DNA from: Candidatus Edwardsbacteria bacterium
GTDB taxonomy: Bacteria; Edwardsbacteria; AC1; EtOH8
DNA: 64,000 nucleotides
Direction: 5' to 3'
Assembly: GCA_031082425.1 (NCBI GenBank)
Contig: JAVHLB010000004.1
Span: 124,001-188,000, forward strand
In this document: positions 41,581 to 50,527 of the stretch, one piece after another
How positions within the stretch are numbered: the first letter of the stretch is position 1
Layout: every line of letters begins with the position of its first letter
Made by a program: the position numbers and the translations under genes
Notes under the pieces: generated by a model
Databases searched by the model: none
What the model saw: only the letters and a program-made list of their open reading frames with translations
What the model was told of the DNA's origin: nothing

Positions 41581-43731
41581 TTATATGAATTCCACGAAGC
41601 CGGCCATCACTTTTTTCCTTATCCCGCCCTTGAACACTATGGAGAGCTTCACATCATCTCCCTCTCCCTCTCCCTCGGCCTCCACCACCTGACCCTGGCC
41701 CCATATCTCATGATGCACCCTCTTTCCCTTGAGACCCTTAGCCCGGGTTTGGCAAGTCCCCTCCCGGGGCTCCCCGGTGAAATCGCCGGCCGGTTTTTCG
41801 ATTCTCGGCGAATCGGTATTCAGGTTCTCCCGGGGAAGCTCGGCAATGAAACGGGAGGGGGATGATTGCATCAGTCCGCCGAAATGGCGGCGGGACATGG
41901 CCGAACAAAGCGTCAGTTTGCTTTGGGCCCTGGTGATGGCCACATAGAACAGCCGCCGCTCCTCCTCCAGTTCTTCAACGGTATCCAGCGATGCCCGATG
42001 CGGCAGCAGCCCCTCCTCCAGGCCGACGATGAACACCTGCGGAAACTCCAGCCCCTTGGCGTTGTGAATGGTCATCAGCGTAACCGCCTCGACGGAATCG
42101 TTCCAGCGGTCGATATCGGCCACCAGGGAGACCTCGGCCAGAAAAGCGGGCAGACCCTTATCCTCCGAGCGTTCGCAGAATTCGTTGGCGGCCGAGGCCA
42201 GCTCCTGAACGTTCTCGGTTCGGCTGTCGGCCTCGACCTTTTCCAGATACTGGCTGCCGATGAACTTTATATAGCCGGATTGTTCGATGACCTTTGTGAT
42301 CAGCTCCTGGGCGTTCAAGGATTCTTTTAAGGCTATCAGCTTTTCCAAATCCTTTACCAACCCGCTGACAGCCGATTTTATGCCCGGCCCCAATCCGGGC
42401 ACCTGGTCGTTTTCCTTAAGGGCCTGGAACAGGGAAATAGCCCTTTCGGCGGCATAGGATTCGATCCGGGACAGGCTGGCGTCTCCGATGCCCCGGGGCG
42501 GAATATTTATGATCCTTTTCAAGCCCACGGCATCCGCCGGGTTGACCACCACCCGCAGATAGGCCAGAACATCCTTGATCTCCTTGCGTTCGTAGAATTT
42601 CAGCCCGCCCACTATCAGATAGGGCACCGCTGCCCGCCGCAGGGAATCTTCCAGCGCCCGGCTCTGGGCGTTGGTGCGGTAAAGTATCACGCAATCCTTC
42701 AAAGAGCCTTTGGTCCAATGCTGCTTGATGGCCCGGCAGATCTTTTCGGCCTCATCTCGTTCGTCCCAGGCGCACCACAGCGAGGCATTCTCCCCTTTGG
42801 GATTGTCGGTCCACAGTTCCTTGCCCTTGCGGCCGGCATTGTTCTTGACCACCTGATTGGCGCATTCCAGAATGACCTGGGTGGAGCGGTAGTTCTGCTC
42901 CAGGCGGACGATCTTGGCCTCGGGAAAATCGCTCTCAAACTCCAGGATATTCCGGATGTCGGCCCCCCGGAAGCCGTAGATGGACTGGTCGTCATCGCCC
43001 ACCACGCATAACTGGCGGTGGCTCTGGGAAAGCAGTTTTACCAGCATATACTGGGCGCTGTTGGTGTCCTGGTACTCATCGACCAGGATGTGCTGGAATT
43101 TACGGCCGTAATCGTCCAGGATCTTTTTGTTGCCGGACAGTATTTTTACGGCATTGAAGATCAGGTCGTCGAAATCCATGGCCTGGTTCTTCAGCAATTC
43201 CTGCTGGTAGAGGTGGTAGATCCTGGCTACCTCCTTCTCAAAGAAATCATAGGCCATCTTCTGGTATTCCTCCGGCCCCACCAGGCTGTCCTTGGAGCTG
43301 GAGATGCGCGATATCACGGCTTTTACCGGCACCCTGCGTTCCGGAATGGCCAGGTCGCCCATTACTTTTTTCATCAGGGCTTGTTTGTCATTCTCGTCGT
43401 AGATGGTATAATCGCGCTGGTATCCCAGGAGATATCCCTCTTGGCGCAGTATCCTGGCGCAGATGGAATGGAATGTTCCCACCCACAGGCCATCAACGCT
43501 GCGATCTATCAAACGGCCCACCCGGTTTTTCATCTCCCCGGCCGCCTTGTTGGTAAAGGTCACCGCCAGTATGGCCCAGGGGGCGCAAACACCCCGCCCC
43601 ACCAGGTAAGCCAGGCGGTGGGTCAGCACCCGGGTCTTTCCCGAACCGGCCCCGGCTAGAATAAGCAAGGGTCCCTTAAGGTAAGTAACCGCTTCTTTTT
43701 GTTCGGGATTTAGTTTGGCTAAAAAATCCAT
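41581..43731 (-). CDS. uvrD: UvrD/PcrA-type superfamily 1A DNA helicase
   Basis: A 716-residue 3'-5' helicase for nucleotide-excision and mismatch repair or for clearing replication forks. Motif I GAGSGKTRVLTHR lies near residue 30, with VTFTNKAAGEMKNR (Ia) following. Motif II is VDEYQDTNSAQY, motif III VGDDDQSIYGFRG, motif IV EQNYRST, motif V LMTIHNAKGLEFPQVF and motif VI FYVAITRAQSKLTLC. The last residues form a Tudor-like tail (KRVHHEIWGQGQVVE), as in PcrA, which binds RNA polymerase. No neighbour shares its function. Confidence 0.95.
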   Translation of the reverse strand: MDFLAKLNPEQKEAVTYLKGPLLILAGAGSGKTRVLTHRLAYLVGRGVCAPWAILAVTFTNKAAGEMKNRVGRLIDRSVDGLWVGTFHSICARILRQEGYLLGYQRDYTIYDENDKQALMKKVMGDLAIPERRVPVKAVISRISSSKDSLVGPEEYQKMAYDFFEKEVARIYHLYQQELLKNQAMDFDDLIFNAVKILSGNKKILDDYGRKFQHILVDEYQDTNSAQYMLVKLLSQSHRQLCVVGDDDQSIYGFRGADIRNILEFESDFPEAKIVRLEQNYRSTQVILECANQVVKNNAGRKGKELWTDNPKGENASLWCAWDERDEAEKICRAIKQHWTKGSLKDCVILYRTNAQSRALEDSLRRAAVPYLIVGGLKFYERKEIKDVLAYLRVVVNPADAVGLKRIINIPPRGIGDASLSRIESYAAERAISLFQALKENDQVPGLGPGIKSAVSGLVKDLEKLIALKESLNAQELITKVIEQSGYIKFIGSQYLEKVEADSRTENVQELASAANEFCERSEDKGLPAFLAEVSLVADIDRWNDSVEAVTLMTIHNAKGLEFPQVFIVGLEEGLLPHRASLDTVEELEEERRLFYVAITRAQSKLTLCSAMSRRHFGGLMQSSPSRFIAELPRENLNTDSPRIEKPAGDFTGEPREGTCQTRAKGLKGKRVHHEIWGQGQVVEAEGEGEGDDVKLSIVFKGGIRKKVMAGFVEFI

Positions 43732-43778
43732 AAAAATCTTCCTGCAGTATGGTGCCTTCCAGGCGGGGTGTTTTTACA

Positions 43779-44627
43779 TTAATTATTTTTCTCATGCAGA
43801 CTGGCCAGAGGAACCTCCAGAATGATCTCCACTTCGCTATCGCTGATGTAACGAGTGGACCGCACCTGGCTGCCCGGAATGGCCGCCGTGCCGCCGGAGA
43901 GGGGTATCTTTTTCAGGGCCAGCGCCAGTTTTTTGTAGGCGTCAACCTTGGCCAGCCTCAGGGCGGTAAGCTTCGGCAGGGCCTCGTAACCCGGCGCATC
44001 TATTCTGTTTTTGGTCCGCCCCACTCCCCTGACCAGCATAAAATTTCCCTCGATCCAAACGTCCTTCGAAGTAGCGATATCCGGAAGCAGACTTTCGCCG
44101 GTGCTGAAATCCAAGAGGATCTGCTCGATAATGAATCTTCCGTCGCTGATGAAGGGTATGCCCCCCTCGGCATAAAGCAGGATCTTGAATATATTCTGCG
44201 GCCCCAGGTAATCTATCCGGCCGTCGTATGAAGTGGTGTAAAGATACTGGGGACTGCGGGATTCCCAAAGGCCATCGCTGTTGGTCGCTTCCCACAGCCT
44301 CCAGTTGGGGCTCAGCCTTTTATTGCGGATGGAAAGATCGTCATAGGCGGTTCCATAATTATAGACATATATCTTTAGCCATTTGTTTTTCAGATTTCTG
44401 AGGCTTAATCCGGCCTTTATCCGGTCAGTGGCGGCCGGAAGCTGGAATTGGTAGACTGCCGCACCATAGGAAAAGAGTCCCTTCAGCATTGCCTGATCGC
44501 CGGATACGCTGGTTTGGCGGGATTCTCCGGAATAATCTTTCCCCTTGATCGTTTTATTTTCCCGGGCGGCCAACGGGGCCGCCGCCAGTAAGGCGGTTAA
44601 AATGATCTTGGAAATATTGTTGAACAT
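43779..44627 (-). CDS. Exported protein with LPP20-like C-terminal domain
   Basis: The 282 residues begin with a signal peptide (ISKIILTALLAAAPLAA). The middle is beta-rich (DGRIDYLGPQNIFKILLY). The C-terminal part (about 185-280) has the LPP20 pattern: RGVGRTKNR, LTALRLAKVDAYKKLALAL and YISDSEVEIILEVPL. LPP20-domain proteins are envelope proteins, several linked to surface or flagellar functions, but their biochemical role is not settled. Its promoter reads away from the sigma54 activator gene next door, so the two are divergent. Confidence 0.7.
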   Translation of the reverse strand: MFNNISKIILTALLAAAPLAARENKTIKGKDYSGESRQTSVSGDQAMLKGLFSYGAAVYQFQLPAATDRIKAGLSLRNLKNKWLKIYVYNYGTAYDDLSIRNKRLSPNWRLWEATNSDGLWESRSPQYLYTTSYDGRIDYLGPQNIFKILLYAEGGIPFISDGRFIIEQILLDFSTGESLLPDIATSKDVWIEGNFMLVRGVGRTKNRIDAPGYEALPKLTALRLAKVDAYKKLALALKKIPLSGGTAAIPGSQVRSTRYISDSEVEIILEVPLASLHEKNN

Positions 44628-44653
44628 AGTTCCTCCCTAACGATTCAATTGCA

Positions 44654-44682
44654 ATGATAACACTGTAATTTCGTGCTGTCAA
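44654..44682 (-). promoter_or_regulatory. Promoter of the LPP20-like gene
   Basis: On the minus strand TTGACA (44682-44677), 17-base spacer, TATCAT (44659-44654); GGGAGGA and the ATG follow. Confidence 0.75.
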
Positions 44683-44734
44683 CGGGTTTATTCTATGCAA
44701 TATTTTAATTATATTTTTTACTTGACTTGACTTG

Positions 44735-44763
44735 TTTACATTGATATTATTTAATTGTATAAG
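44735..44763 (+). promoter_or_regulatory. Promoter of the sigma54 activator gene
   Basis: TTTACA (44735-44740), 17-base spacer, TATAAG (44758-44763), in a very AT-rich divergent region. Confidence 0.6.
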
Positions 44764-44819
44764 GGTTATATTATAAAATTGTTCATCTTTGACCTTCCGT
44801 TATTTTAAGGAGTAATATC

Positions 44820-46322
44820 ATGAAACAGAGTCCTGATTCAAACAACGATTTTGAATTTCTATACTCGCTAAGCAAGGCCTTGTCATCAACCCTGGACCAG
44901 ACCCAGCTGCTGGATATGATCATTGAGGCAGCCAAGACCCTGACCATGGCTGAAGCCAGCTCTTTGCTGCTACTGGATGAGAATACCCAAAGGCTTCATT
45001 TCGCCCATGCCACCGGACAGGTTTCCGAGGAATTAAAGAAGCTTTCGCTTCCTATTGGCCAGGGCATAGCCGGCTGGGTGGCCCGGGAGAAGAAACCGCA
45101 GATAGTCAATCAGGCGGATAAGGACAACCGCTGGTACAAGGGTATTGACGAAAAGACCAAATTCATCACCCGTTCGCTGTTGTGCGTCCCTCTGGTGCTG
45201 GACGACAAGACGGTCGGGGTCATCGAGGTCTTGAACAAGCTGGAGAGCCAGTCGTTTGACGAACGGGACCAGGAGCTGCTCCTGAAAGTGGCCGAAATGG
45301 CGGCCCGGGTCCTGGAGAATGCCGACAAATACCACAAACTGCAGACCGAGAACCTTCAGCTAAGGGATGACATCGCCAGTCGCTACACCATTATCGGAGA
45401 AAGCCCTTCCATCCGGGAGGTTTTAGGGCTGGCTCAGAAGGTGGCCTTGAGCAATACCACGGTTTTGCTGCAGGGGGAGAACGGCACTGGAAAAGAGCTT
45501 CTGGCCAGGTATATCCACAACCAAAGCCCCAGGCGCGACAAAGCGTTCATCGCCGTAAACTGTGCCGCCATACCCCTGGAACTGCTGGAGTCAGAGCTGT
45601 TCGGGCACGAAAAAGGCTCCTTCACCGGCGCCATCAACTTAAGGCGGGGCCGGTTTGAGCTGGCACACCAGGGGACCATCTTTTTGGATGAGGTGGGCGA
45701 CCTTCCTTTGGCGGTCCAGGCCAAGATCCTGAGGGTGTTGCAGGAGCGCGAATTTGAACGGCTGGGCGGCAGTGAAACCATAAAGGTCGATGTCCGGATA
45801 GTCGGTGCCACCAACCATGATCTGATACAATTGGTCAGAGAGAATCAGTTCCGGGAGGATCTGTATTACCGCCTGAATGTTTTTCAGATATTTTTACCGC
45901 CGCTGAGACAGCGGCGGGAGGACATACCGGTTCTGGCGGAGCATTTTTTGAAATACTTCTGCCGGGAGACCAAAAAGAATATCATGGGATTTTCGGCCGC
46001 GGTGATCAATTCCATGCTGGAATACAGCTGGCCGGGAAATATCCGGGAATTGCAGAATGTCATCGAACGGGCAGTGGTGATATCTTCGGGCAAAGTGATC
46101 AATAATATCATGCTGCAGGATATCAGCGTTGGCGGCAAAAAGGAAATGACGCTGCCTTCTAATATTCCCTGGGACGAGGCGCAGAAAATTTTCAAAAAAG
46201 AATACCTGATAAAAATCTTGAATGCAAACAACTGGAATCAACGTAAAGCCGCTTCCGCCATAAAAATACAACCCACTTATTTGTCCCGGCTTATAAAAGA
46301 ACTAAATATAACCAAGCCATAG
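44820..46322 (+). CDS. Sigma54-dependent transcriptional activator (GAF-AAA+-Fis HTH)
   Basis: A 500-residue NtrC-type regulator. An N-terminal GAF domain (about 25-165) senses a ligand and replaces the usual receiver. The AAA+ domain (about 190-425) has Walker A GENGTGKELLARYIH near residue 218. The sigma54-contact loop at residues 266-271 is GSFTGA, a tolerated variant of GAFTGA. Walker B is TIFLDEVGDLP, followed by the arginine-finger region. The C-terminal Fis-type helix-turn-helix is NNWNQRKAASAIKIQPTYLS (about 468-490). ATG at 44820 has AAGGAG. It ends just before an inverted repeat and a -24/-12 promoter, its probable target. Confidence 0.95.
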   Translation: MKQSPDSNNDFEFLYSLSKALSSTLDQTQLLDMIIEAAKTLTMAEASSLLLLDENTQRLHFAHATGQVSEELKKLSLPIGQGIAGWVAREKKPQIVNQADKDNRWYKGIDEKTKFITRSLLCVPLVLDDKTVGVIEVLNKLESQSFDERDQELLLKVAEMAARVLENADKYHKLQTENLQLRDDIASRYTIIGESPSIREVLGLAQKVALSNTTVLLQGENGTGKELLARYIHNQSPRRDKAFIAVNCAAIPLELLESELFGHEKGSFTGAINLRRGRFELAHQGTIFLDEVGDLPLAVQAKILRVLQEREFERLGGSETIKVDVRIVGATNHDLIQLVRENQFREDLYYRLNVFQIFLPPLRQRREDIPVLAEHFLKYFCRETKKNIMGFSAAVINSMLEYSWPGNIRELQNVIERAVVISSGKVINNIMLQDISVGGKKEMTLPSNIPWDEAQKIFKKEYLIKILNANNWNQRKAASAIKIQPTYLSRLIKELNITKP

Positions 46323-46323
46323 T

Positions 46324-46363
46324 TTATACTATTATATTATTACCAACTTATGTAATAGTATAA
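46324..46363. promoter_or_regulatory. Inverted repeat, probable activator (enhancer) site
   Basis: Arms TTATACTATTA (46324-46334) and TAATAGTATAA (46353-46363) are perfectly inverted around 18 bases. Its centre lies about 110 bases before the expected start of the sigma54 promoter. It is AT-rich with no T-run, so a terminator is less likely. Confidence 0.55.
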
Positions 46364-46426
46364 CAATCATAAACCTTGTTAGCATTTAACATTTTATATA
46401 ATAAAGAGTTAACGTTTTGTTTATGT

Positions 46427-46442
46427 TGGCATAATAGTTGCA
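46427..46442 (+). promoter_or_regulatory. Sigma54 (-24/-12) promoter
   Basis: TGGCAT-AATAG-TTGCA matches the consensus TGGCAC-N5-TTGCA with one mismatch. The invariant GG (46428-46429) and GC (46440-46441) are 10 bases apart. Transcription would start near 46453, ahead of the gene at 46482. Confidence 0.88.
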
Positions 46443-46481
46443 TGTAAATCTAGTATTAAAAATAATACGTAAAGGATTTAC

Positions 46482-46853
46482 ATGTATAACTCAAAGGACT
46501 TCCCCGAGCTCAGCGTTTTCATTAGGGACACGGTCGATTGTTTTGAAAAGTGGAATATCCTTATTCACTATAGCCGGCAGCCCATGGCTCAGGAATCGGT
46601 CTGCAGTCTGACCAAGCTGACCGGACGTCCCGAGGAAGCTATCAAGAAGGCTATCGATGACCTGCTGATGCAGGGGGTTCTGTACTCAAATGAGAACAGC
46701 CAGGTAAATTATCATCTGTCCTCGGAAAAAGCGCCTATCTTTGAAAAATTAAAAAGCGGCATGACCGATAAATCTGCCAGATTGAGATTGCTGATGGTGG
46801 CCGTGGAATCCATAAGGGTAAAAAGCAATTCCGGCAAAGGAGAGAAGAAGTGA
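46482..46853 (+). CDS. Small winged-helix-like protein in sigma54 operon
   Basis: A 123-residue cytoplasmic protein that resembles a winged-helix fold. Residues 20-75 fit helix-turn-helix plus wing (FEKWNILIHYSRQP, ESVCSLTKLTGRPEEAIKKA, DDLLMQGVLYSNENSQVNYH). The C-terminus is basic and helical (KSARLRLLMVAVESIRVK). No family name is certain. It is the first gene behind the sigma54 promoter, and its stop overlaps the next start (GTGA), so it is coupled to the giant exported protein. It might regulate that gene's expression; that is an inference from position. Confidence 0.7.
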   Translation: MYNSKDFPELSVFIRDTVDCFEKWNILIHYSRQPMAQESVCSLTKLTGRPEEAIKKAIDDLLMQGVLYSNENSQVNYHLSSEKAPIFEKLKSGMTDKSARLRLLMVAVESIRVKSNSGKGEKK

Positions 46854-49800
46854 AAAAATTAACGTTGACAGCCTTACTTATTGCTGCCTTTGTTTGTATG
46901 GCCCAGGCAGCCCAGGATACCTGTAAGATATTCCTGTGGGACAACGATGCCGGCGAGACCGCCCAGGAAGCCCCGGCCGCCGCCATGGACAAGAATTATA
47001 ACTCCTGTTATGTCTGGGCCGATAAGCGGGATGGAGACTGGAATATCTACGGCCGCCTGTGGGGCCGCAAACCGGAGGCCCTGTCAAAGTCCTTTATGGT
47101 GAACCAGGAAGACAAGGTGCTTCGTGACCAGAAGGCGCCGGATGTGGCCGGGAAAACCGGCGAGTTCGTCTTCGTGGTCTGGCAGGATTCCATAAGCAAG
47201 GAGCCGTTCTGGCAGATCTATGGCCGTAAGATGCGGCCTTCCGGCGAGCCCATGTCCGATGAGTTCCGGATAAACCGGGTAGTGGCCCGAAACGCCAAGT
47301 TTCCCAAGATCGCCATAAACCCCAAGACTCAGGAATTTGTGGTGGTTTGGCAGGATGACCGCAATGGCGACTGGGACATATACGCTCGGGTGTTCGATGC
47401 CGACGGGTACCCGCTCACAGATGACGTGAAAATATGCGAGGACCCCGACAAAAAACATCAGGTCCTTCCTGTAATCTGCGCAAGTGAGAAAAGTTATGAA
47501 ATTGCCTGGCAGGATCACCGGACCACCAGAAGCAGCATCTATATGCGCCATATGAAACCAGACCTAAACCCTTATGCCTCCGAAATAATAGTGAGCAACA
47601 ATGTAGAAGTCATGCATCTCACTCCGGCCATTGCCGCCTCGGATACCGGTTTTTTCACCATCGCCTGGATAAACTTCACCGGCAACACTGCCGGCAGCAT
47701 CTTTGCTCAACGCTTCGATCCTGATGCCAAACCCCTCGACAAGAATTTTCAGGTAAATTTATCTCCCTCCGGGGTGCCCTGCAGAATTCCATCGATCACA
47801 ATGGGCATTGATAACGTATCATTCTGGGTCAGCTGGGCCGATTCTTTTCCAACAATAGACAAATATCAGATCAAAGCCAGATATTTCGATAACTATGAGC
47901 GGTGGGAAAGCGTAAAGCTGGTCAACCAGAACCCGGCCAACGGCCAGAGGGCTCCCTCGGTCTGCCGCTTCGGCGAATATTTCTCGGTGGCCTGGCTGGA
48001 TTCCAGCCGCACCGGGGGATTGGGCGATATCTTCGGCCAGTACTACACCAATTCCATCAAGGCGGAACAGGATACCCTTAAAACCATAGGTATCAATTAC
48101 AGCATCAGCAGCGACCCCTCGGCCGGACGGAAGATATGGTATCATCCCAAAAAGAATTACGACGATCCGTCCACCCCCGGCTGGAACGAGGACCCCATCG
48201 CCGAGCCGGATTCCATATATGTCCCGCTTGATTCGGCCTATGTCCGGGCATTCAACGAGCGCAACATACCAAACCAGCTGTTCGTCCAGATAACCGACAC
48301 CGACATCCTGGAATACGCCTGGCGCAAGCAGGGAAAACTGAACAGCAGCGATGCCTATGACATGTGCCTGCTTGACCTGGGTTATGCCGAGGACGGCAGT
48401 TCCGCTGGGGTGATCCAGGTTGAGCAGTTGGATTCCCTGGAGGATTTTGCCTTGGATACCAATAAATGCTTGTTGGTGACCGGCAACGATTTCGGGGAGA
48501 TGTATAATACGACAACATTATTCTCGTATTTCGGGTCCGAATATAAAGGCCCCGGCAATACCTCGGAGGTTGGCAATATTCAAAAAATTGAGGGCATTGC
48601 CGGCACCTTTACCGAGGGCATGCTTTTTGATTATCCCTTCCAGCAGGGACCTGATAATTCGGTGGATATAATTTCGCCCAAGTTGTCCGGCAGCCAGCTT
48701 GTAATGTTGAGCGACGGCCCTGAAAAGATCACCTATGGCCGGGCCACCACCTATGGAAGCTACTACAAGGGAGAAAAAGCTTCCAACCATAATAATGTAT
48801 ATATGACCTTCTCCATCGGATCGTTGAGCAACGGCATTCACCCCAGCACCGCTTCCGAGCTGACCCGCCGGATACTGGCCTACCAGGGATTCAACGTGGA
48901 GCCGGAACCGATCATCGATTTGGATTCCATATATTATGCTGTTGAAGGCACTGTACGGTTAACTTGGACAGCCGTCAGTGATGATGCCCTGACCGAAGCC
49001 GCTTCAAAATACTGGTTGAAATATACCAAGTATGTTGCTTCAGCCTCTGATCTGGGCAAAATGAGTTCCGAGAAAGATTTTATTGATACCGGTGCCACCT
49101 ACTACCAGGCTTGGACCCCAACGGCACCAAAAACAACGGAAAATAAGATTCTTTATGGTTTTGCGCCCACCGATACGTTGATTTTCGCCCTGAAGGCCGG
49201 GGATGAATCCTCTCCCGTCAGATGGGGCACGCTTGGCAACGAACCCCGTGTTGTGGTGTACGGGGATACCGTTACGCCCCATATCCTCCGGCTGGGCTAT
49301 CCCTACGGCGGTGTAAATGATTTCTGCAAAAGCGAACGTATAGGAATCCGCCTAAGTGACACTTTGTTTACCACATGGAGTACAAGCAGCCTTTATCTGG
49401 GTTACGGCCGTAATGACTGGCGTACCGCTGGCGATCTTGTCTTTTATTTTGACACCAAAACCGGTGGAGCCGATTCGACTTATAAATATAACAGCACTGG
49501 CGCCGCGGGATTTGACATTAATTTTCACCCCGATTTCTGTTTGGTGTTTGAAAATGCCGATTCCGTCTTTTTAAAGAAGTGGAATGGCACCATTTGGGTG
49601 GACTCCATTAAAAATGCATCATACCCCTTAACTTATAGATATTTGGACAGCATAAATAAATACACTTATGCAGAAATACAGGTGCCCTTTGGTTATTTAG
49701 GATATACTGTGGGCAACGTATTTAAATTTTTAGCGGTTTCCCAGTATGAAACCAGCGACAATCCCTGGAACGCTTTTCCCCCAACCAATTCCATCACCAC

Positions 49801-50470
49801 AAAGGGCGCCAAGGTCCCGGCCAAATACGGCTCTTATTACCAATTCAACAGCCTGGCCTCCGGGGTCTCCCCCAGGGTGGTGGCCACCCCCCTGGCAGTG
49901 GAACTTTCCCTGTTCACAGCGGCTTACCAGCAAGGAAGCGTAAACCTGGCCTGGCGGAGCGGTCTGGAGGAGGATCATAACCTGTGGCTGGTGGAGCGTT
50001 CTTCCGATGACGGGAACAATTATACCCGTTTGGCCGAAATGTCAGGTACGGGTTCGGAGTCGGATTATAACTACAAGGATAATTCGATCCAACCAGGTCA
50101 GGCCTATCTCTACCGTTTGGGGGCCCAGGACAACCTTGGCACCACCGACTGGTACGGACCGGTTTTGGTGAACATCCCGGAGGCATCCGATATCTATTCC
50201 TACAGTTTAAGGGCCATGCCCAACCCGTTCAACAACAGCTGCCAGATCCGCTACAGCACCAGCCGGCAGGAGAGGATGGCGTTAAAGATTTACGATATCT
50301 GCGGGCATCAGGTGAAGACCCTATTTGACGAGGTAAAACAGCCCGGCAGCTATGTCGCCAATTGGACCGGCACCGATGACAACGGACGGAACCTGTCCAA
50401 CGGCGTATATTTTTACCGCCTGACTTCGGGCCAAGGTTACTTGACCCAGAAGATCACCCTGTTGAGATAA
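46850..50470 (+). CDS. Giant exported repeat (propeller-like) protein with FlgD-like C-terminal tail
   Basis: Not a recognised enzyme. The 1206 residues start GTG (46850), overlapping the upstream stop. A signal peptide ends near AAFVCMAQA. Residues about 30-410 hold about seven similar units centred on [VIA]-W-x-D with nearby aromatic residues (VVWQDSISK, VVWQDDRNGD, IAWQDHRTTR, IAWINFTG, VSWADSFP, VAWLDSSRTG), suggesting a beta-propeller. A middle region is unlike known domains; FN3-like parts follow (near 700 and 1030). The end is a FlgD-like tail (MPNPFNNSCQIRY, KIYDICGHQVKTL, GVYFYRLTSGQG). Expression is probably sigma54-dependent, so it answers a specific signal. Confidence 0.8.
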   Translation: MKKLTLTALLIAAFVCMAQAAQDTCKIFLWDNDAGETAQEAPAAAMDKNYNSCYVWADKRDGDWNIYGRLWGRKPEALSKSFMVNQEDKVLRDQKAPDVAGKTGEFVFVVWQDSISKEPFWQIYGRKMRPSGEPMSDEFRINRVVARNAKFPKIAINPKTQEFVVVWQDDRNGDWDIYARVFDADGYPLTDDVKICEDPDKKHQVLPVICASEKSYEIAWQDHRTTRSSIYMRHMKPDLNPYASEIIVSNNVEVMHLTPAIAASDTGFFTIAWINFTGNTAGSIFAQRFDPDAKPLDKNFQVNLSPSGVPCRIPSITMGIDNVSFWVSWADSFPTIDKYQIKARYFDNYERWESVKLVNQNPANGQRAPSVCRFGEYFSVAWLDSSRTGGLGDIFGQYYTNSIKAEQDTLKTIGINYSISSDPSAGRKIWYHPKKNYDDPSTPGWNEDPIAEPDSIYVPLDSAYVRAFNERNIPNQLFVQITDTDILEYAWRKQGKLNSSDAYDMCLLDLGYAEDGSSAGVIQVEQLDSLEDFALDTNKCLLVTGNDFGEMYNTTTLFSYFGSEYKGPGNTSEVGNIQKIEGIAGTFTEGMLFDYPFQQGPDNSVDIISPKLSGSQLVMLSDGPEKITYGRATTYGSYYKGEKASNHNNVYMTFSIGSLSNGIHPSTASELTRRILAYQGFNVEPEPIIDLDSIYYAVEGTVRLTWTAVSDDALTEAASKYWLKYTKYVASASDLGKMSSEKDFIDTGATYYQAWTPTAPKTTENKILYGFAPTDTLIFALKAGDESSPVRWGTLGNEPRVVVYGDTVTPHILRLGYPYGGVNDFCKSERIGIRLSDTLFTTWSTSSLYLGYGRNDWRTAGDLVFYFDTKTGGADSTYKYNSTGAAGFDINFHPDFCLVFENADSVFLKKWNGTIWVDSIKNASYPLTYRYLDSINKYTYAEIQVPFGYLGYTVGNVFKFLAVSQYETSDNPWNAFPPTNSITTKGAKVPAKYGSYYQFNSLASGVSPRVVATPLAVELSLFTAAYQQGSVNLAWRSGLEEDHNLWLVERSSDDGNNYTRLAEMSGTGSESDYNYKDNSIQPGQAYLYRLGAQDNLGTTDWYGPVLVNIPEASDIYSYSLRAMPNPFNNSCQIRYSTSRQERMALKIYDICGHQVKTLFDEVKQPGSYVANWTGTDDNGRNLSNGVYFYRLTSGQGYLTQKITLLR

Positions 50471-50476
50471 CGGTTC

Positions 50477-50518
50477 AATAAAAAAAGCGCCCCTATCCGG
50501 GCGCTTTTTTTTATTGAT
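50477..50518. terminator. Bidirectional terminator between convergent operons
   Basis: Core stem GCGCCC (50487-50492) pairs with GGGCGC (50499-50504), flanked by A-run/T-run pairing, so both strands have a U-tract. Confidence 0.9.
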
Positions 50519-50527
50519 ATCATCTGA

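Noticed and set aside
46324..46363. Inverted repeat as a terminator of the activator gene
   Set aside because: AT-only stem with an 18-base loop and no T-run; a regulator site fits better, though this is not proven.
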